Positions 34,279 to 41,815 of a DNA stretch of 64,000 nt are shown here, piece by piece. The position numbers and the translations under genes were made by a program. The stretch's first letter is position 1. Every line of letters starts with the position of its first letter. The notes beneath the pieces were generated by a model. It saw only the letters and a list, made by a program, of their open reading frames with translations, ran no database searches and was not told the DNA's origin. The DNA is from Clostridium_AT stratigraminis (lineage in GTDB: Bacteria > Bacillota > Clostridia > Clostridiales > Clostridiaceae): the NCBI RefSeq assembly GCF_045310675.1, contig NZ_JBJHZZ010000001.1, forward strand, positions 372,001 to 436,000. The letters are read 5' to 3'.

Positions 34279-35434
34279 AAAGTTGTCTTTATTAATAGTT
34301 TTAATTTTTTCTCTAAGCATTCTATCTGGCTGTTCCCCAGCAGGTGCAGCTGCAAAATCGGACAAGATTAAAGTAGGTCTAGATTATGAACTTTCTGGTA
34401 ATGTAGCAACCTACGGCCAAAGCCTAACTGCTGGTATAGAAATGGCTTTTGAAGAAATCAACAACAATGGCGGAGTGTTTGGAAAACAAATAGAAGAGGT
34501 AAAGGTAGATAATAAATCAGATAATACTGAATCTGCAAATGTTGCTACTAGACTTGCAACAAGAGATAAGGTAGTTGCTATACTAGGAGCAGCGACCTCA
34601 GGTAACACTAAGGCAGCTTCACCAGCAGCTATGCAGAATAAAGTTCCTATAATTTCAGGTTCAGCAACAGCAGATGATGTTACTGTAAATAGCAATGGAA
34701 AGGTAAGGGACTTTGTATTTAAGACTAGCTTTAGTGATTCTTTCCAAGGAGTTATGATGTCTAATTTTGCTTATAATGATTTAAAAGTAAAAAAAGCAGC
34801 AATGTTAGTAGATACTACAAGTGACTACAGCAAGGGACTAGCAAAGAACTTTAAGGATACTTATAGTAAGCTAGGTGGGTCTGTTGTTGATGAAGAAGCA
34901 TACCAAGCAAAGGATACTGATTTTAAGGCAGTACTTACTAAAATCAAGGGACAAAATCCTGATGTGCTTTTTGTTCCTGGGTATTATGAAGAAGTAGGCC
35001 TTATTGTTAGACAGGCTAAGGAGCTTGGCTTAAATGTACCAATTCTTGGGGGGGACGGTTATGAGTCACCAAAGCTTACGGAACTAGCAGGAAAGGATGC
35101 TTTAAACAATGTATATTATACAAGCCATTATTCCTCTAAGGATGATTCTCCAAACGTAGTTAAATTCAGAGATACCTTTAATAAGAAATACGGTAAGGAC
35201 CCAGATGCCTTTAATGCACTAGGCTATGACTTAGGATACTTCCTTGCAGATGCCTTAAAGAGGGCAGGAACTGTTGATTCTTTAAAGTTAAAAGATGCTT
35301 TAGCTGATACTAAAGATTTTAATGGTGTTACAGGAACCTTCTCAATGGATAAGAACCATAATCCAGTAAAATCAGTAACAGTTATACAAATGAAAAACGG
35401 AGAACCAACCTTCTTAAAGAAACTAAACCCATAG
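34271..35434 (+). CDS. livK: Branched-chain amino acid ABC transporter, substrate-binding lipoprotein
   Basis: 387 residues from GTG 34271 (AAGGGGTG 7 nt upstream). Signal peptide with lipobox ILSGC, then a periplasmic-binding type I fold: KIKVGLDYELSGNVATYGQSL, GGVFGKQIEEVKVDNKSD, VVAILGAATSGNTKAASP and LNVPILGGDGYESPKL. It binds Leu/Ile/Val-like ligands outside the membrane and delivers them to LivHMGF encoded downstream. The operon is preceded by an Ile-type T-box, which supports the substrate call. Confidence 0.94.
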   Translation: MNKKLSLLIVLIFSLSILSGCSPAGAAAKSDKIKVGLDYELSGNVATYGQSLTAGIEMAFEEINNNGGVFGKQIEEVKVDNKSDNTESANVATRLATRDKVVAILGAATSGNTKAASPAAMQNKVPIISGSATADDVTVNSNGKVRDFVFKTSFSDSFQGVMMSNFAYNDLKVKKAAMLVDTTSDYSKGLAKNFKDTYSKLGGSVVDEEAYQAKDTDFKAVLTKIKGQNPDVLFVPGYYEEVGLIVRQAKELGLNVPILGGDGYESPKLTELAGKDALNNVYYTSHYSSKDDSPNVVKFRDTFNKKYGKDPDAFNALGYDLGYFLADALKRAGTVDSLKLKDALADTKDFNGVTGTFSMDKNHNPVKSVTVIQMKNGEPTFLKKLNP

Positions 35435-35499
35435 AATGAAATAATTCATTCAGAGGTACTTCACCTTTGAATGCTTGACCCTTTGAAAGGAGTGAATAA

Positions 35500-36384
35500 A
35501 TGGAACAGCTATTTCAACAATTAATAAATGGTATATCACTTGGAAGCATATATGCACTAATTGCACTAGGCTATACTATGGTATACGGCATAATTAATTT
35601 AATAAATTTTGCACATGGAGATATTTACATGGTAGGTGCATATGTTGGTTTTGCAGCAACTACATTTTTTCATTTGGGTTTTATAGAAGCTTTAATAATT
35701 TCAATGGTAATCTGCAGTATATTAGGAGTACTAATAGAAAAAGTTGCATATAAACCTATAAGAAAATCTACCAGAATAGCTGCATTAATTACTGCAATTA
35801 GTGTATCTCTGTTTTTAGAATATGGAATGATGTATTTTGTTAAGCCAGAAACTAGAACCTTTCCTAATGTACTGGATGAAAATAAAACTACATTCTTTCA
35901 GGGACATGTAATTATGGATATGAAGAATTTATACATTATTATAATTACAGTTTTTCTAATGCTTTTTCTTCAATTTTTTGTTCATAAAACAAAAACGGGG
36001 AAAGCCATGAGAGCTGTTTCTCTTGACAGTGTGGCAGCTGAACTTATGGGCGTAAATGTTAATAAGACTATATCTTACACCTTTGCTATTGGCTCTGCAC
36101 TAGCAGGTGCAGCAGGAGTGCTAGTTGGTATCTACTATAATTCCATTAATCCCCTTATGGGTATTTTACCTGGATTAAAAGCTTTTATTGCTGCGGTAAT
36201 CGGAGGTATAGGAATTATCCCAGGTGCAGTATTTGGCGGATTCTTTTTGGGAATGACAGAAACAATGGTAAGTGCCTATGGGGGGTCCATATTTAAGGAT
36301 GCAGTTGCATTTACTATTTTAATTTTAATTTTATTAATAAAGCCTAATGGTCTATTGGGGAAAAATGTACAAGAAAAAGTTTAA
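35500..36384 (+). CDS. livH: Branched-chain amino acid ABC transporter permease LivH
   Basis: 294 residues, about eight membrane helices. Characteristic start LINGISLGSIYALIALGYTMVYGIINLINFAHGD, here spread over helices 1-2, and the MRAVSLDSVAAELMGVNV coupling loop. AAAGGAG precedes the ATG. It forms the channel with LivM, 53 bp downstream. Confidence 0.95.
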   Translation: MEQLFQQLINGISLGSIYALIALGYTMVYGIINLINFAHGDIYMVGAYVGFAATTFFHLGFIEALIISMVICSILGVLIEKVAYKPIRKSTRIAALITAISVSLFLEYGMMYFVKPETRTFPNVLDENKTTFFQGHVIMDMKNLYIIIITVFLMLFLQFFVHKTKTGKAMRAVSLDSVAAELMGVNVNKTISYTFAIGSALAGAAGVLVGIYYNSINPLMGILPGLKAFIAAVIGGIGIIPGAVFGGFFLGMTETMVSAYGGSIFKDAVAFTILILILLIKPNGLLGKNVQEKV

Positions 36385-36436
36385 AGTACATTGTTTATTA
36401 AATCAAGTATAAGGAAACAAGGGGGTAGGTGCACTT

Positions 36437-37384
36437 ATGAAGCAATTAAAGAAACGCAATATGTTAATTTTTTTTATAATAATACTTGGCTACATTTTAG
36501 TTCAACTGTTAACAAATAATGGGACTATTGATTCATATTTAATGCTTAATATTGTGATTATATGTATTAATATTATTTTAGCGGTTAGTTTAAACCTCAT
36601 TACTGGTATTACAGGTCAGTTTTCACTAGGACATGCAGCTTTTATGTCTATTGGAGCTTACGTATCTGCCATTGTAACAGCAAAATTTGGTTTTACATTT
36701 GCTGAAGGAATAATATTCTCAGCCTTTGCAGCGGCCCTGGCAGGAGTGCTTATTGGAATTCCAACTCTAAGGTTAAAAGGAGATTATCTTGCCATTGCAA
36801 CACTTGGTTTTGGAGAAATTGTTAGAATAGTAGCGCTAAATATAGATTATATTGGAGGTGCCACTGGCTTTGATGATATACCTCAGTTTACTAATTGGAC
36901 ATGGATATTTTTTCTAACTGTGGGAACTGCTCTTCTTATAACAAACTTTATTAAGTCTTATCACGGTAGAGCATGCATTGCGATTAGTGAAGATGAAATA
37001 GCTGCTGAAGCTGTTGGGGTAAATACAACTTATTATAAAGTTTTGGCTTTTGCAATAGGAGCAGCCTTTGCAGGAATTGCAGGAGCTCTCTATGCAAATT
37101 ATTTTTACTTTATAAAGCCTGATTCTTTTGGCTTCATGAAATCCATAGATATCCTTGTAATTGTAGTATTTGGAGGTCTAGGAAGCATAGGGGGGTCAAT
37201 TGTTGGGGCAGTGGCGCTATCTATAATTTCTCTATTTCTTCAAAATATATCTGAGCTTAGGATGGTAGTTTATTCTTTAATACTCTTTATTATAATGGTT
37301 TATAGACCTCAGGGCCTTTTAGGAAAACATGATTTTAAACTATTTAAAAAGGGGGCTAAGCTTCATGTCAGTGCTGAAAGTTAA
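36437..37384 (+). CDS. livM: Branched-chain amino acid ABC transporter permease LivM
   Basis: 315 residues, about nine membrane helices. NLITGITGQFSLGHAAFM and IAISEDEIAAEAVGVNT match LivM, the second of these being the ATPase-contact loop. The end overlaps the livG start by 20 bp, which indicates coupled translation. Confidence 0.95.
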   Translation: MKQLKKRNMLIFFIIILGYILVQLLTNNGTIDSYLMLNIVIICINIILAVSLNLITGITGQFSLGHAAFMSIGAYVSAIVTAKFGFTFAEGIIFSAFAAALAGVLIGIPTLRLKGDYLAIATLGFGEIVRIVALNIDYIGGATGFDDIPQFTNWTWIFFLTVGTALLITNFIKSYHGRACIAISEDEIAAEAVGVNTTYYKVLAFAIGAAFAGIAGALYANYFYFIKPDSFGFMKSIDILVIVVFGGLGSIGGSIVGAVALSIISLFLQNISELRMVVYSLILFIIMVYRPQGLLGKHDFKLFKKGAKLHVSAES

Positions 37385-38135
37385 TAACTTATCTAAATCC
37401 TTCGGAGGAATTAAAGCTGTTACTGATGTAAGTTTAAATATAGAAAAAGGTGAAATTGTGGGCCTAATAGGACCAAATGGTGCTGGTAAAACTACCTTCT
37501 TTAATTTGCTAACAGGCATTTATTCACCAAGCTTTGGAAATATTGTATATGAATTAAATAAAACCGTTAGCGCCAAGGATTTAAAGCCATACAAAATAAT
37601 TAGTTATGGCATATCAAGAACTTTTCAAAACATTAGGCTTTTTAAAAATATGACCGTTCTTGATAATGTATTACTTGGCTTTCATCATGGTTTAAGATAT
37701 GGGATTAACACTGCACTTTTTAGACTTCCTCACTTTTATAAGGAAGAAGAGGATGTAAAGAAGAAAGCTCTTAAACTTCTTGAAAAGTTTAATTTATTAG
37801 AAATGAAGGATGAAATGGCTAAAAACCTTTCTTACGGGGATCAAAGGAGGGTTGAGATTGCCAGAGCATTAGCAGCAAAGCCTAAGCTTCTTCTACTTGA
37901 TGAACCTGCAGCAGGTATGAATACAAAGGAAACAAAAGAATTGACCGACCTAATTACCTGGATCAGAAAAACCTTTGATTTAACTGTTATTCTTATTGAA
38001 CATGATATGTCTCTTGTTATGGGTATATGTGAAAGAATATTTGTATTTGATTACGGAAGTTTAATAGCAAGCGGAAGTCCTGAGGAAATACAGAAAAATG
38101 ATAAAGTTATTAAAGCATACTTAGGGGAGACGTAA
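37365..38135 (+). CDS. livG: Branched-chain amino acid ABC transporter ATPase LivG
   Basis: 256 residues from ATG 37365 (AAGGGGGC 8 nt upstream, inside livM); the longer frame from 37329 lacks a site. Walker A GPNGAGKTT, Q-loop FQNIRLF, signature LSYGDQRRVEIARA, Walker B LLLLDEPAAGM and switch His in LIEHDMS are intact. Its stop codon lies in the arm of the first of three tandem hairpins that separate it from livF. Confidence 0.95.
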   Translation: MSVLKVNNLSKSFGGIKAVTDVSLNIEKGEIVGLIGPNGAGKTTFFNLLTGIYSPSFGNIVYELNKTVSAKDLKPYKIISYGISRTFQNIRLFKNMTVLDNVLLGFHHGLRYGINTALFRLPHFYKEEEDVKKKALKLLEKFNLLEMKDEMAKNLSYGDQRRVEIARALAAKPKLLLLDEPAAGMNTKETKELTDLITWIRKTFDLTVILIEHDMSLVMGICERIFVFDYGSLIASGSPEEIQKNDKVIKAYLGET

Positions 38136-38261
38136 CAATTAATAATTGTTACGTACAGAATACAGGAGGCAATAAGATTAATAATCTTATTGTGCAGAAT
38201 AAGGAATACAGGAGGCAAAAAGGTTAATAATCTTTTTGTGCAGAATAAGGAATACAGGAGG
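38130..38261 (+). repeat. Three tandem hairpin-plus-Shine-Dalgarno repeats between livG and livF
   Basis: Unit: 9-10 bp perfect stem, loop TAATA, then a tail ending GAATACAGGAGG. Copy 1 stem ACGTAACAAT/ATTGTTACGT (38130-38154), copy 2 CAATAAGAT/ATCTTATTG (38170-38192), copy 3 CAAAAAGGT/ATCTTTTTG (38216-38238). Stems differ in sequence but stay paired, whereas tails of copies 2 and 3 are identical for 23 nt. Copy 1 tail lacks 7 nt. The last GGAGG serves livF. Confidence 0.8.
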
Positions 38262-38268
38262 GTTAGAG

Positions 38269-38973
38269 ATGCTAGAAATTACAGATTTAAATGTGTATTA
38301 TGGTGCCATTCATGCACTTAAAAATATAAATCTCAATATTAATGAAGGAGAGGTTGTAACCTTAATTGGCGCAAATGGAGCAGGAAAAAGTACAACCTTA
38401 AAAGCCATTTCTGGTATAGTAAAACCAAGAGCCGGAAAGATTTATTTTAATGGGAAGGATATAAATAATGTGCAGGCTGCTAAAATTGTTAAGCTTGGTA
38501 TTTCTCATGTGCCTGAAGGAAGAAGAGTGTTTTCCTCTATGAGTGTTATGGAAAATCTTGAAATGGGAGCGTATACTAGAAAAGATAAACTTAAGATAAA
38601 GCAGGATTTTCAAAAGGTATTTTCTTTATTTCCAAGGCTTTTAGAAAGAAAAAATCAGCTATCTGGCACCTTATCTGGTGGCGAACAGCAGATGCTAGCT
38701 ATAGGAAGAGCATTAATGTCAAAACCTAAGTTACTTTTACTGGACGAGCCATCTATGGGACTTGCGCCTATTATAGTAAAAGAAATATTCAGTATAATTA
38801 GTGAAATAAATAAAGAAGGTTCAACGGTTTTACTTGTAGAACAAAATGCTGCAATGGCACTTCGAGCTGCTCATAGAGCTTATATAATACGAAATGGAGA
38901 AATTGAAATAGAGGGGAATGCAAGAGAACTTTTGCAGGATGAAAAAGTAAAGAATGCCTATCTTGGCGGATAA
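38269..38973 (+). CDS. livF: Branched-chain amino acid ABC transporter ATPase LivF
   Basis: 234 residues from ATG 38269 (CAGGAGGG 7 nt upstream). Walker A GANGAGKST, signature LSGGEQQMLAIGRAL, Walker B LLLLDEPSMGLAP and LLVEQNA switch are complete; VPEGRRVFSSMSVMENLEMG is typical of LivF. Second ATPase of the complex. The 133-bp gap after livG, filled by three hairpin repeats, is unusual for this tightly packed operon type. Confidence 0.95.
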   Translation: MLEITDLNVYYGAIHALKNINLNINEGEVVTLIGANGAGKSTTLKAISGIVKPRAGKIYFNGKDINNVQAAKIVKLGISHVPEGRRVFSSMSVMENLEMGAYTRKDKLKIKQDFQKVFSLFPRLLERKNQLSGTLSGGEQQMLAIGRALMSKPKLLLLDEPSMGLAPIIVKEIFSIISEINKEGSTVLLVEQNAAMALRAAHRAYIIRNGEIEIEGNARELLQDEKVKNAYLGG

Positions 38974-38987
38974 GCATTCTTTACCTT

Positions 38988-40034
38988 TTAAATTGCTAGG
39001 CATAAATTAGGAATATAATTATTTTTCATTTGATCTGCTGTATAATTTATAAGATCAACTGTCCTACAGGAATAGCCCCATTCATTATCATACCAGGAAA
39101 CAACCTTTATCATATTTCCATTCATAACCATAGTTGAAAGCCCATCTATTATTGAGGAGCGCTCGTCACCTTTGTAATCAATGGATACAAGCGGCTCTTC
39201 AGAATAGCCAAGTATTCCTTTCATTGATCCGGTTGATGCTTCTTTTAAGGCGTTATTAACTTCCTCAGCAGATACCTTTCTTGAAACCTCACATACTAAA
39301 TCTGTAAGGGATACTGTTGGGGTAGGCACTCTTACTGAAAAACCATTTAATTTTCCACTAAGGCTTGGAATGACTTTACTAATAGCTTTTGCTGCACCTG
39401 TAGAGGTAGGAATAATTGATTCTGCAGCAGCTCTAGCCCTTCTTAAATCCTTATGATTTTTATCTAGTAGCTGCTGGTCATTAGTATAAGAGTGTATAGT
39501 TGTCATTAAACCTCTTATAATTCCAAAATTCTCATCTAAAACTTTTGCAAAGGGAGCTAAACAATTTGTTGTACAAGAGGCATTAGATATTATAACATGT
39601 TTATTTATATCCAGTTTTTCTTCGTTTACCCCCATTACTATTGTTATATCATCATCCTTTGCAGGAGCAGTCAATATAACTTTTTTAGCACCTGCTGTAA
39701 TATGCTTCATTAGATTTTTTTTATCCTTAAAAACCCCTGTAGATTCTACGACTATATCTATATCAAGAGCCTCCCAAGGTAAATTTTCAGGCTTACTTTC
39801 TCTAAATACCTTAATGCTTTTACCATTAATTATAATTGAATCTTCAGTAGTTTCTATTTCTCCCTTAAATGTACCATAACATGAATCATATTTAAAAAGA
39901 TGGGCCAAGGTTTTGCTGTCTCCTCGTGCATTTATAGCAACTATATCAATATCCTCATCTAAATTCTGCTGAGAGATTCTAAGCACAGCCCTCCCAATTC
40001 TTCCAAAACCGTTAATGGCAACTTTTACTGACAT
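38988..40034 (-). CDS. Glyceraldehyde-3-phosphate dehydrogenase, probably NADP-preferring type
   Basis: 348 residues. Rossmann start VKVAINGFGRIGRAVLR, catalytic Cys in SNASCTTNCLAP, phosphate-binding and S-loop segments, WYDNEWGYSCR near the end. The residue that normally fixes NAD (Asp32 in NDLTD) is Ala (AINARGDSKTLAHL), and the Leu-Pro pair of the S-loop is Lys-Asn (LLDKNHKDLRRARAA). Both changes recall gluconeogenic NADP-dependent GapB proteins. It oxidises glyceraldehyde 3-phosphate or runs in reverse. It is a single gene without pgk or tpi neighbours, which also favours a second, non-glycolytic GAPDH. AGGAGG lies before the start, inside a tail like that of the liv repeats. Confidence 0.88.
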   Translation of the reverse strand: MSVKVAINGFGRIGRAVLRISQQNLDEDIDIVAINARGDSKTLAHLFKYDSCYGTFKGEIETTEDSIIINGKSIKVFRESKPENLPWEALDIDIVVESTGVFKDKKNLMKHITAGAKKVILTAPAKDDDITIVMGVNEEKLDINKHVIISNASCTTNCLAPFAKVLDENFGIIRGLMTTIHSYTNDQQLLDKNHKDLRRARAAAESIIPTSTGAAKAISKVIPSLSGKLNGFSVRVPTPTVSLTDLVCEVSRKVSAEEVNNALKEASTGSMKGILGYSEEPLVSIDYKGDERSSIIDGLSTMVMNGNMIKVVSWYDNEWGYSCRTVDLINYTADQMKNNYIPNLCLAI

Positions 40035-40370
40035 TTCGCTTCCTCCTGTATTCTTATTAATAAACGCTAAACAGCATATATACTATACAATATATTTATT
40101 AACATATAAATGTGATATACTATATATAGCAATATTGCGCACATATGTCAACCTTGTTTATGCTTGTTAAACTAAATTAGCTTTATTTTTCAGCTTTTTA
40201 TTCATTTATCCTAAATATTTTAACTAAATATATATAATGGGCTGATTTAATAAATTAACATATAACAAACTTAGAAGAGTTTCTGTAAAACCTTGAAATC
40301 ATCTAATTTTATTTCACATTACTATGTCCAATTAATAAATGCGGGAATATTATATCATAGGGGTGATTTT
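40035..40370. other. Intergenic region between divergent genes
   Basis: Holds the leader of the GAPDH gene, including GAATACAGGAGG on the minus strand (40042-40053) after TTATTAATAA, AT-rich promoter-like DNA around 40080-40135 and a GCAATATTGC palindrome near 40131-40140. No further gene seen. Confidence 0.4.
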
Positions 40371-40754
40371 ATGGAGCTTGACATTGCTGATAGATTGAAT
40401 ATTTTGGGGGCTGAGCTTTCATTTATAGGAGAAGGATTGGCAGTATTAGCAGCAAGAATGGCAGCTAAGCAGAAATTAGAGCAAAATGTAGAGAGGAAAA
40501 AGCAATTAGATGAAGAAGCAACAGAATTAAATAGAATCTCAAATTGGATCATATTTCTTGGCGATTCTACTTCTCTATATGCAGCAGAACTTGTGGCCCA
40601 GGAAAATATTGTAGAAATAAGCAATAATGAAATAAAATTAGAAGCTACGAATCTAAATTTACTTTCAGGTTGGCTAAATGTCCTTGGAGATGCTTTTGCA
40701 ATTCAAGCTCAGGCTTTAGAAGAGATTTCAGAGAATGATACCACAGTACCATAA
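40371..40754 (+). CDS. Helical repeat protein of unknown function
   Basis: 127 residues from ATG 40371 (AGGGGTGATTTT just upstream; the longer frame from 40293 has no site). The protein is all-helical and seems to contain three copies of a ~22-residue amphipathic unit with a central LG(D/A) and a following Ala-rich run: LNILGAELSFIGEGLAVLAA, ISNWIIFLGDSTSLYAAELV and LSGWLNVLGDAFAIQAQALE, separated by charged linkers. No Cys, no signal peptide. I do not know a family for it. It is followed by a terminator. Confidence 0.72.
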   Translation: MELDIADRLNILGAELSFIGEGLAVLAARMAAKQKLEQNVERKKQLDEEATELNRISNWIIFLGDSTSLYAAELVAQENIVEISNNEIKLEATNLNLLSGWLNVLGDAFAIQAQALEEISENDTTVP

Positions 40755-40785
40755 AAGTTATGAGGCTGTGGTTCTTTTTTTTATA
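40740..40785 (+). terminator. Rho-independent terminator
   Basis: Stem ACCACAG (40740-40746)/CTGTGGT (40766-40772) followed by TCTTTTTTTT. Confidence 0.85.
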
Positions 40786-40840
40786 TTCATATGGTTTTAC
40801 TATAAAAGTAAGCCAGAAATGGACATTTACAAATAATTAT

Positions 40841-40888
40841 CTAGTGGGAAGGAGAGAGCTTAATTGCTCAGTGTACCCACAAAGGAGG
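40841..40888 (+). promoter_or_regulatory. Structured leader of ddl
   Basis: Outer stem GTGGG/CCCAC and inner stem GAGC/GCTC around TTAATT, with AGTGTA in the internal loop, running into AAAGGAGG. The string CTCAGTGTACCCAC resembles CTCAGTGTTCCGAC in the glutaredoxin leader (about 30621-30634). Confidence 0.45.
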
Positions 40889-40895
40889 TATAATA

Positions 40896-41804
40896 ATGAG
40901 AGTTGGAGTTATTATGGGTGGGACGTCTTCTGAAAGGGATATATCGCTGCTTACAGGTAAGGAAATACTTGAGAATCTGGATAAAGATAAATATGAGGTA
41001 GCCCCAATATTAATAAATAGTAAAAAAGAATTAATAGAGAAAACACTAGAGGAAAAAATAGATTTTGCATTTCTTGCCTTACATGGGAAATTCGGAGAAG
41101 ATGGCAGTGCACAGGCTATCTTAGAAGGACTTAATATACCATATTCCGGTTCGGGAATTTTGGCCAGCAGTCTATGTATGGATAAGGATATCTCTAAAAG
41201 ATTAATGCAGTCGGAGGGCATTAATACTGCTCCTTGGGTTACAATTAGAAAAAATGATGAAATAAATTACAAGGCTTTGGAGGAACTTGGTTATCCCTTA
41301 GTAGTAAAGCCTGCAAATGGTGGATCTAGTATTGGAACAAATATTGTAAAGAATAGCGAAGGGATAATTGATGCAGTGCTTAGTGCCTTTGATTTTGATG
41401 ATGAGGTAATGATTGAAAAGTACGTTACAGGGAAAGAAATAACTTGCAGCATACTAGACGGGAAACTACTTCCAATTATAGAAATTAAGCCGTCTTCTGA
41501 ATTCTTTGACTATAAATCCAAATATGCTGATAAGGGCTCGGATGAAACTATAATAGAACTAGAGGCTTCACTTGAAAAGGTGGTTAGGGAAATCTGCATT
41601 AAGTGCTGGAACTTATTTAAATGTGATATATATGGTAGAATAGATATGATAATTGAAAATAGCAAACCCTATGTACTTGAAATTAATACTTTGCCTGGAA
41701 TGACAAAAAATAGCCTGCTGCCTAAGAGTGCTAAGGCAGTAAATATGGATTTTAAAAGCCTATTAGATAATATAATTAGGGCGTCATTAAAAATTAACAG
41801 ATAA
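40896..41804 (+). CDS. ddl: D-alanine--D-alanine ligase
   Basis: 302 residues. ATP-grasp enzyme: GVIMGGTSSERDISLLTG at the start, ALHGKFGEDGSAQAIL, PLVVKPANGGSSIGT (ATP-binding), and the metal-binding LEINTLPGMTKNSL near the end. It makes the D-Ala-D-Ala dipeptide for peptidoglycan in the cytoplasm. AAAGGAGG precedes the ATG, in a structured leader. The MocR-like gene begins 11 bp downstream, so the two are probably cotranscribed. Confidence 0.95.
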   Translation: MRVGVIMGGTSSERDISLLTGKEILENLDKDKYEVAPILINSKKELIEKTLEEKIDFAFLALHGKFGEDGSAQAILEGLNIPYSGSGILASSLCMDKDISKRLMQSEGINTAPWVTIRKNDEINYKALEELGYPLVVKPANGGSSIGTNIVKNSEGIIDAVLSAFDFDDEVMIEKYVTGKEITCSILDGKLLPIIEIKPSSEFFDYKSKYADKGSDETIIELEASLEKVVREICIKCWNLFKCDIYGRIDMIIENSKPYVLEINTLPGMTKNSLLPKSAKAVNMDFKSLLDNIIRASLKINR

Positions 41805-41815
41805 AGAGGGAGAAT

